Source of the DNA: Hahnella aquatica
Lineage (GTDB): Bacteria > Pseudomonadota > Gammaproteobacteria > Burkholderiales > Burkholderiaceae_A
Direction: 5' to 3'
Assembly: GCA_965194505.1 (NCBI GenBank)
Contig: OZ239144.1
Location: 682,001-746,000, forward strand
DNA length: 64,000 nt
The notes below the pieces were generated by a model, which ran no database searches, was not told the DNA's origin, and worked only from the letters and a program-made list of their open reading frames with translations. Made by a program: the position numbers and the translations under genes. This document shows, piece after piece, positions 58,395 to 64,000 of the stretch (position 1 is its first letter; each line of letters begins with the position of its first letter).

Positions 58395-59113
58395 TCACCG
58401 ACACCGACAAAGCCGCAGACACGTCTGAGTCCTCGGCACCGCCCATCCTGCCCTCGGCCAGCCCCGCTGCACCAACCTCTTCTGGATCACCGTTATTTAT
58501 TGGCATTTTGGTTGGCGTCCTGCTGGGGCTTGTGGTGGGGGTTGTCGCAGGCCAGCGATCCGATCTTCGCGCCCTGCTGGCGGTGTTTGAGCCAGAGCGG
58601 GTGCAGCGCGAGGCCGCATCATCGGCGCCTGAGGGCACGCCGGCCCCAGGTGCAACCGAGATGCTGTCGGCAGTACCCTCGCCTGTAGCACCCTTGTTTG
58701 AACCAAGCCTTCCCAAGCGCCCGGCTCAGCAGGCAGCATGGCTGGCCACCATCGAGGCTGCCCTGCAGGCGACCGACCAACTCGTGGCCCTGTCCTCTCC
58801 GCCGGAGGTGGCTGCGCCCCTGGCCAGTGTGGGCCAGGGCTTCTGGGAGGGGCTATTCCAATTGCGCAAGACCACGCAAACGCCAGATGCCTTTTATCGA
58901 GCAGAGTTCTACGCCGTGACCCGCGAGCAGGTTCGCCTGCGCCTTCTCTCAGCCCGTCTGTCGATTCAAGTGCTCGACTTTCAGATCGCAGCGGGAGATC
59001 TCTCCGTGGCCCGAGACCTGATGATTCGATTCTTTGACCCACAGTCTGCTCCGCTGGCCGACATGCTTGCCCGGCTTGAGACGGTCGAGGCGGAGCTGCG
59101 CCGCCTGCCATGA
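58391..59113 (+). CDS. hemX: HemX-like membrane protein
   Basis: The 240-residue protein has one membrane segment ('SPLFIGILVGVLLGLVVGVV') after a Ser/Pro-rich N-terminus and a helical periplasmic part with 'EFYAVTREQVRLRLLSARLS' and 'ARDLMIRFFDP', matching the HemX pattern of haem-operon proteins. Its role is not certain; the methyltransferase name often given is not supported. It overlaps hemY by four bases and hemD by four. Confidence 0.85.
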   Translation: MITDTDKAADTSESSAPPILPSASPAAPTSSGSPLFIGILVGVLLGLVVGVVAGQRSDLRALLAVFEPERVQREAASSAPEGTPAPGATEMLSAVPSPVAPLFEPSLPKRPAQQAAWLATIEAALQATDQLVALSSPPEVAAPLASVGQGFWEGLFQLRKTTQTPDAFYRAEFYAVTREQVRLRLLSARLSIQVLDFQIAAGDLSVARDLMIRFFDPQSAPLADMLARLETVEAELRRLP

Positions 59114-60345
59114 CCCGACTGCTGATCTATGCCATTTTGGCCGCGGTGGGCGTGGCCTTGGTGCTGGGCCTCCAGTCGCATGGTGGTGCGGTCACGATCT
59201 GGTGGTCTGAATGGCGTCTCGACCTCAGCCTCTCGACGGCACTCTTTGCCCTGGCGGCGCTCTTCATTGCCCACCTGGTACTCACGCGCTTGCTGGGCTG
59301 GCTCATGGACATCCCGGCCCGCGTTCGGCGAGCGCAGGCCAGGCGCGCCGAGCTGCGCCGGCTCAAGGCCCTGGCCGACCTGGCCCTCGATTTTCATGAG
59401 GGTCGCTTTGCACGGGTGATGAAATCCGCTGAAGACTTCCAGGCCCAGTTCGGGGAGCTTCAAGAGGCCCAGCGGCCCGTCTCTCGGCTGGTGTCCGTCA
59501 TGGCGGCCCGGGCCGCCCATGAGCTCAGAGACCCACTGCTGCGCAAACGCTGGCTGGCACAGCTCTCCTCGGAAGACCTCAGCAAATCCGACCATCCCCA
59601 TTTGCTTGCCCTCACCGAGGCGCAGTTTGCCCTCGATGAGCGTCAGCCAGCCAAGGCACTGGAGAGCCTGGAGGGGCTGATCAAGGGCGAGAAGCGACAG
59701 ATTCACACCATGCGGCTCCTTACCCGGGCTTATCAGCTGGGCGAGCAGTGGGAGGACCTCATCCGCATCACCAAGCTTTTGGAAAATCGCCATGCGATTT
59801 CGCATCTGGTCGCCGATCACAATCGAGAGATGGCTGTTCGAGGTTTATTGAAGAAGGCCGCTGCCGATGCCACCGCCGTCAGGCGCGTGGCCGACCTGCT
59901 CTCTCGCGAAGACCTGCATCAGCCGGGTGTGGCCATGGTGGTCTCGGGTGCCTTTCTCGCGGCCGCGCATCCGGGGGAGGCGCGCCGGCTCATCGAGGCA
60001 GCGCTCCGAGAGAAGTGGGACGACCGTCTCTTGCCGATCTATGCAGACTGTGATGACAATGTTGGCGCCCAATTGACCCAGATGGAAGAGTGGTCGCGGC
60101 ACCAGGCAGCCAGTCATGAGATGCACCTGGCGCTCGGCCGCCTCTATCATCGCGCCCAGCAGATGGGCAAGGCGGGCGTGCACTTGGAGCAGGCGGTTGC
60201 CGCTCGCGCCAGCACCGAGGCACTTCTGGCATCGGCCCAGTGGGCCGACGATCAAGGGGATGTAGAGGCTGCACGGCGCCATTGGCGCCAGGCAGCCTCC
60301 ATTCGATCTACAGCACTGGCACGATCAGCAGCGCGACAATATTGA
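59110..60345 (+). CDS. hemY: HemY-like tetratricopeptide membrane protein
   Basis: The 411-residue protein has two N-terminal membrane segments ('LLIYAILAAVGVALVLGLQS' and 'LSTALFALAALFIAHLVLTR') and a helical repeat region, the proteobacterial HemY type, found with hemC-hemD-hemX. It is not the protoporphyrinogen oxidase of the same name. Its last 38 bases overlap the convergent hppA gene. Confidence 0.88.
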   Translation: MTRLLIYAILAAVGVALVLGLQSHGGAVTIWWSEWRLDLSLSTALFALAALFIAHLVLTRLLGWLMDIPARVRRAQARRAELRRLKALADLALDFHEGRFARVMKSAEDFQAQFGELQEAQRPVSRLVSVMAARAAHELRDPLLRKRWLAQLSSEDLSKSDHPHLLALTEAQFALDERQPAKALESLEGLIKGEKRQIHTMRLLTRAYQLGEQWEDLIRITKLLENRHAISHLVADHNREMAVRGLLKKAAADATAVRRVADLLSREDLHQPGVAMVVSGAFLAAAHPGEARRLIEAALREKWDDRLLPIYADCDDNVGAQLTQMEEWSRHQAASHEMHLALGRLYHRAQQMGKAGVHLEQAVAARASTEALLASAQWADDQGDVEAARRHWRQAASIRSTALARSAARQY

Positions 60346-62344
60346 TGATCTTGATCAGTGGGTTGACGGCCGGCCCCGCAGTGTCCTTGTAAGGGTCCCC
60401 CACCGTGTCACCGGTGATGGCTGCCTTGTGGGCCTCTGAGCCCTTGCCCCCATGGTGCCCGTCCTCAATGTATTTCTTGGCATTGTCCCAGGCGCCACCG
60501 CCCGTGCACATCGAGATCGCCACAAACAGGCCCGTCACAATCGTGCCCATCAGCAGGCCACCCAGGGCCACGGGTCCGAGGATCAGGCCGACCGCGATGG
60601 GCACCACCACCGGCAGCAGCGAGGGAACAATCATTTCTCGAATGGCCGAGGCAGTGAGCATGTCAACGGCCTTGTGATACTCCGGCTTTGCAGTGCCTTC
60701 CATGATGCCGGGGATCTCCCTGAACTGGCGGCGAACCTCGGTCACCACGGAGGCTGCACAACGACCAACGGCCTCCATGGCCATGGCCCCAAAGAGGAAC
60801 GGGATGAGCCCGCCAATAAATAGGCCCACGATCACCATGTGATCCGAGAGGTCGAAGCGAACGACCTGCCCGGCAGTCTCCAGGGCGTGGGTGTAATCGG
60901 CAAAGAGCACCAGTGCAGCGAGTCCGGCCGAGCCAATTGCATAGCCTTTGGTGACGGCCTTGGTGGTGTTGCCCACGGCATCGAGCGGGTCGGTTACCGC
61001 ACGAATCTCCGGTGGGAGTTCCGCCATTTCTGCAATGCCGCCGGCGTTGTCCGTGATGGGGCCGTATGCATCGAGGGCCACGATGATGCCTGCCATGGAG
61101 AGCATCGCTGTGGCGGCCACCGCAATGCCATAGAGGCCTGCCAGCGCGTAGGCCGCCAGAATGGCTGCGACCACAGCCATCACGGGCCAGGCCGTTGAAC
61201 GCATGGACACCGCAATGCCCGCAATGATGTTGGTGGCGTGGCCTGTCTCGGAGGCTGCCGCCACGTGCCGAACGGGCGCGTATTCCGTGGCTGTGTAGTA
61301 CTCAGTGATGATCACCATCGCACCCGTGAGCAGAATACCCACCACGGCAGCACCCCAGAGCTTGGCCACCGACAATCCCGGCACGGCACCGGCCACATCG
61401 CCCAACAGCCAGTCGGTCACAAACCAAAACAGCACCACGGAGAGGCCGGCTGCCACGATCAACCCCTTGTAGAGGGCCGTCATGATCTTTCCTTTGCCTG
61501 AGTAGCGGACAAAGAAACAGCCAATGATCGAGGCAATGATGGATACGCCACCCAGGGCCAGCGGGTAGATGGCCGCAATGTCGCCCATGGCAGAAAGTGT
61601 GAGGGCACCCAACAGCATGGTGGCAATGATGGTGACCGCATAGGTCTCAAAGAGGTCAGCGGCCATACCAGCGCAGTCGCCCACGTTGTCGCCCACGTTG
61701 TCGGCAATGACGGCCGGGTTGCGAGGATCGTCCTCAGGGATTCCCGCCTCGACCTTGCCCACCAGATCGGCACCCACGTCTGCACCTTTGGTGAAGATGC
61801 CACCACCCAGCCTTGCAAAGATGGAGATCAGCGAGGAGCCGAAGGCCAGGCCAATGAGCGGCTGCAGGGCATGGTGGATGTCTGCACCTGTGCTGCGCAT
61901 GGCCGCATAGAAGAGGGTGACGCCAATGAGGCCCAGGCCCACCACGAACATGCCCGTGATGGCGCCCCCGCGAAATGCGATGTCCAGGGCCGGGTTGATG
62001 CCGCCCTTGGCAGCCTCGGCCGTGCGGACATTGGCCCGCACGTTGATGTTCATGCCAATGAACCCCGCAGCACCCGAGAGGATGGCGCCCACGGCAAAGC
62101 CAATCGCGGTGGCTACTCCAAGCCCGGGAATGACGAGGATCACCAAGAAGATGATCACGCCGACGATCGCAATCGTTCGGTACTGTCGAGCCAGATAGGC
62201 CGAGGCGCCTGCCTGAATGGCCGCCGCAATTTCCTGCATGCGGGCGTTGCCTGCCGGCTGTGCCAGGATCCAACGACTCGACAAGAGGCCGTAAAGAATG
62301 GCCAAGGCACCACAGACCAGCGCAAGTACAAGACCAGCCGACAT
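60308..62344 (-). CDS. hppA: Membrane-bound proton-pumping pyrophosphatase
   Basis: The 678-residue protein has about 15 or 16 membrane segments and the H+-PPase motifs: 'GGGIFTKGADVGADLVGKVE' with the pyrophosphate-binding Asp/Lys set, 'DNVGDNVGDCAGMAADLFET', and 'TGGGAWDNAKKYIEDGHHGG' near the C-terminal. The residue pattern 'GATTKAVTKGYA'-like is 'GNTTKAVTKGYAIGSAGLAA'; whether K+ is needed is not read with confidence. It breaks pyrophosphate to drive proton export. It is divergent from ppa. Confidence 0.95.
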   Translation of the reverse strand: MSAGLVLALVCGALAILYGLLSSRWILAQPAGNARMQEIAAAIQAGASAYLARQYRTIAIVGVIIFLVILVIPGLGVATAIGFAVGAILSGAAGFIGMNINVRANVRTAEAAKGGINPALDIAFRGGAITGMFVVGLGLIGVTLFYAAMRSTGADIHHALQPLIGLAFGSSLISIFARLGGGIFTKGADVGADLVGKVEAGIPEDDPRNPAVIADNVGDNVGDCAGMAADLFETYAVTIIATMLLGALTLSAMGDIAAIYPLALGGVSIIASIIGCFFVRYSGKGKIMTALYKGLIVAAGLSVVLFWFVTDWLLGDVAGAVPGLSVAKLWGAAVVGILLTGAMVIITEYYTATEYAPVRHVAAASETGHATNIIAGIAVSMRSTAWPVMAVVAAILAAYALAGLYGIAVAATAMLSMAGIIVALDAYGPITDNAGGIAEMAELPPEIRAVTDPLDAVGNTTKAVTKGYAIGSAGLAALVLFADYTHALETAGQVVRFDLSDHMVIVGLFIGGLIPFLFGAMAMEAVGRCAASVVTEVRRQFREIPGIMEGTAKPEYHKAVDMLTASAIREMIVPSLLPVVVPIAVGLILGPVALGGLLMGTIVTGLFVAISMCTGGGAWDNAKKYIEDGHHGGKGSEAHKAAITGDTVGDPYKDTAGPAVNPLIKIINIVALLIVPVL

Positions 62345-62463
62345 GAATCACTCCTCAAATGGATTGGGTGACGAGAGTCTTGCCCTTTTTGCCTTGGAGC
62401 GGATTGGGGGAATCCCTTATGATTCCCGCAACTCCCTTTTCTTTTTTCTCGAAAGCATCTGCC

Positions 62464-62997
62464 ATGTCCCTCAAAAGTGTGCCTCCAGGAGACCGAGTTC
62501 CTGAGGAATTCAACGTCATCATCGAAATCCCAGCCCACAGCGATCCAATCAAGTATGAGGTCGACAAGGACACGGGCACCCTCTTCGTGGACCGTTTCAT
62601 GATGACCTCCATGCACTACCCGTGCAATTACGGCTATGTGCCAGAGACCATCTCAGACGACGGCGACCCGGTGGACGTGCTCGTGATCACGCCGTTTCCG
62701 GTCGCGGGTGGCGCGGTTGTGGCCTGCCGAGCCATCGGCGTGCTGCAGATGGACGATGAGGCCGGCGGCGATGCCAAGGTCTTGGCCGTGCCCACCGACA
62801 AAATCCTCCCCATCTACAAGCACTGGAGAAAACCAGAGGACATCGCGCCCGAGCGACTGCATCAGATCCAGCATTTCTTTGAGCACTACAAAGATTTAGA
62901 GAAGGGCAAGTGGGTCAAAATTAAGGGCTGGGAAGGCCCTGAGGCAGCCAAGGCCGAGATCTCCAACGGCGTGGCCCGGTTCAAGAAGGGCGGCTGA
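62464..62997 (+). CDS. ppa: Soluble inorganic pyrophosphatase
   Basis: ATG 62464 gives 177 residues, the normal length; the frame open before it is chance. 'NVIIEIPAHSDPIKYEVDKD', 'YPCNYGYVPETISDDGDPVD' with the metal-binding Asp residues, and 'EHYKDLEKGKWVKIKGWEG' are typical of family I. It hydrolyses pyrophosphate from biosynthesis. It is divergent from the proton-pumping hppA, so both types lie side by side. It overlaps the convergent next gene by 17 bases. Confidence 0.96.
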   Translation: MSLKSVPPGDRVPEEFNVIIEIPAHSDPIKYEVDKDTGTLFVDRFMMTSMHYPCNYGYVPETISDDGDPVDVLVITPFPVAGGAVVACRAIGVLQMDDEAGGDAKVLAVPTDKILPIYKHWRKPEDIAPERLHQIQHFFEHYKDLEKGKWVKIKGWEGPEAAKAEISNGVARFKKGG

Positions 62998-64000
62998 GCC
63001 CTTGGCTCACGACCTCGCCTCGGAAGGGGCGACGGTCATCGAGTTCCGATAGATAGGCATCCACGCCGCCTTGTTCGCGCGCCAGGAAGCGCGCCACCGC
63101 GTCTCGAAACTCTGGTCGTGAGATCCAGTGAGATGACCATGTCTCCACGGGGTCAAAGCCCCTGGCCATCTTGTGCTCCCCTTGGGCGCCGCCCTCGATG
63201 CGGTCGATGCCCGATGAGATGGCCCACTCCAACGGCGTGTAGTAGGCGAGCTCAAAATGCAGCATCGGCACCTGCTCCACGGCCCCCCAATAGCGCCCGT
63301 AGGCCACGGAGCGGCCCTGGTCGGTCCCGCGAAGCAAGAGGGCACAGGCCACCGGCGTGCTGCCTCGGTGGGCCATGGCCAACACCAGGGTCTCGGGCAT
63401 GCTGCGCCGAATCTGCTCGAAGAAGCCCTCGGTGAGGTAGGGCGGGTTGCCCCGATCAAAATAGGTCTGGCAGTAGCACCGATAGAAGAAAGCCCAGTCG
63501 GCATCGGTGATGGCCTGCCCACAGGTGACGCTGCAGGTGATGCCGGCCTCGGCCACGCGGCGTCGCTCGGCTCGAATTTTCTTGCGCTTGGGCTGGGTGA
63601 GCGACTCGAGAAAATCGTTGAAGTCTCGGTAGCCTCGATGCTGCCAATGGAATTGAACGCCCTTGCGCAGCAGCCAGCCCGCTTGAGAGAGCGCCTGGTG
63701 GTCTGTTTCATGGCCAAACAGCACATGGGCTGATGACCAGCCCGACTGGCGCACAAGGTCTGTGAGGCCTGCCGCCAGACCAAGGCGTGCCTCGGGGCCT
63801 GCTGCCAAAAGCCTGCTGCCCGGCACAGGGCTAAATGGGCTGGCCACAAGCCATTTGGGGAAGTAAGGCAGCCCGGCCTCCTCATAGGCCCGGGCCCAGG
63901 CCCAGTCGAAGACATACTCGCCATAGCTATGGCCCTTCGCGAAGAGCGGTACCGCACCCACGATTCGGTCGGATTCATCAAACAGGAGGGCAGGGCGGGC
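62981..64000 (-). CDS. FemAB/GNAT-like (PF04339) protein, 5' end outside window
   Basis: The frame is open to the window end and the gene begins beyond it; the visible 340 or so residues form most of the protein. They match the FemAB-like DUF482 group: 'GEYVFDWAWARAYEEAGLPY', 'FPKWLVASPFSPVPGSRLLA', 'KRKKIRAERRRVAEAGITCS', 'GNPPYLTEGFFEQIRRSMPE' and 'RIEGGAQGEHKMARGFDPVE'. Function in these bacteria is unknown; an aminoacyl or acyl transfer role is suggested by the fold family. It overlaps ppa by 17 bases at its end. Confidence 0.87.
   Translation of the reverse strand, partial: ARPALLFDESDRIVGAVPLFAKGHSYGEYVFDWAWARAYEEAGLPYFPKWLVASPFSPVPGSRLLAAGPEARLGLAAGLTDLVRQSGWSSAHVLFGHETDHQALSQAGWLLRKGVQFHWQHRGYRDFNDFLESLTQPKRKKIRAERRRVAEAGITCSVTCGQAITDADWAFFYRCYCQTYFDRGNPPYLTEGFFEQIRRSMPETLVLAMAHRGSTPVACALLLRGTDQGRSVAYGRYWGAVEQVPMLHFELAYYTPLEWAISSGIDRIEGGAQGEHKMARGFDPVETWSSHWISRPEFRDAVARFLAREQGGVDAYLSELDDRRPFRGEVVSQGLSRPS

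Noticed and set aside
1..64000. CRISPR arrays or insertion sequences
   Set aside because: No regularly spaced direct repeats and no transposase-like frame were seen.

Overview
The window is a stretch of bacterial chromosome carrying the right-hand (late-gene) half of a lambda-like siphophage prophage (about 1-21,270), followed by ordinary host genes (about 21,640-64,000). The host looks like a betaproteobacterium of the Burkholderiales type. This is inferred from the aceE-aceF-lpdA operon with a lipoyl domain fused to E3, an adjacent FixL/FixJ-type pair, the argH / hemC-hemD-hemX-hemY / hppA / ppa neighbourhood, and G/C-rich host codon use. The genus cannot be fixed from the sequence alone.

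Prophage, 1-21,270. The order is that of lambda: head-tail connectors (1-2134), tail tube (2182), tail chaperones G and G-T joined by a clear -1 frameshift site (A AAA AAG at 2932-2938), tape measure (3266), minor tail proteins M, L, K and I (5723-8058), host-specificity protein J (8055) and three fibre-type proteins (11,633-14,291). Four translationally coupled genes then follow where none would be expected (14,302-18,095): a 2OG-Fe(II) oxygenase-like protein, an unrecognised protein, an ATP-grasp enzyme and a radical SAM/SPASM enzyme. The fibre gene directly upstream ends in a striking Asn-Cys-Asn-Cys-Asn-Cys-Lys tail. I read this as a possible phage-borne peptide-modification system that decorates its own tail fibre. 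A strong terminator (18,115) separates it from the lysis module (18,160-19,390). Two secreted unknown proteins on the minus strand and one small ORF precede a tRNA-3'-end-like sequence that may be an attachment site (21,243-21,266).

Host region. 21,640-23,011: small or damaged genes, including a truncated amidohydrolase and a TM2/SHOCT protein. 23,128-26,161 (minus): a GbsR/MarR-like regulator with cydA and cydB (bd oxidase). 26,299-31,012 (minus): a copper-handling operon (TolC-like protein, multicopper oxidase, cupredoxin, DUF411, CusF-like, thioredoxin-like protein) with a small Cys/His secreted protein upstream. 31,149-36,128: a 3-hydroxyisobutyrate-dehydrogenase-family enzyme, tonB-exbB-exbD and a TonB-dependent receptor coupled to a metallo-beta-lactamase-fold lipoprotein. 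37,269-41,478: an FeS photolyase, OsmC and ZrgA-like proteins, and prfC. 41,526-45,462: a sulfide/persulfide module (SulP, two YeeE/YedE halves, Blh-type dioxygenase, BigR-like ArsR repressor) around an AT-rich dyad. 45,459-47,093: an adhesin-E-like protein, a FAD monooxygenase and tRNA-Arg(ACG). 47,130-55,175: a FixJ/FixL-type pair divergent from aceE-aceF-lpdA; the first 350 bp of aceF and lpdA are almost identical. 55,265-64,000: argH, hemC, hemD, hemX, hemY, hppA, ppa and a FemAB/GNAT-like gene that runs off the window.
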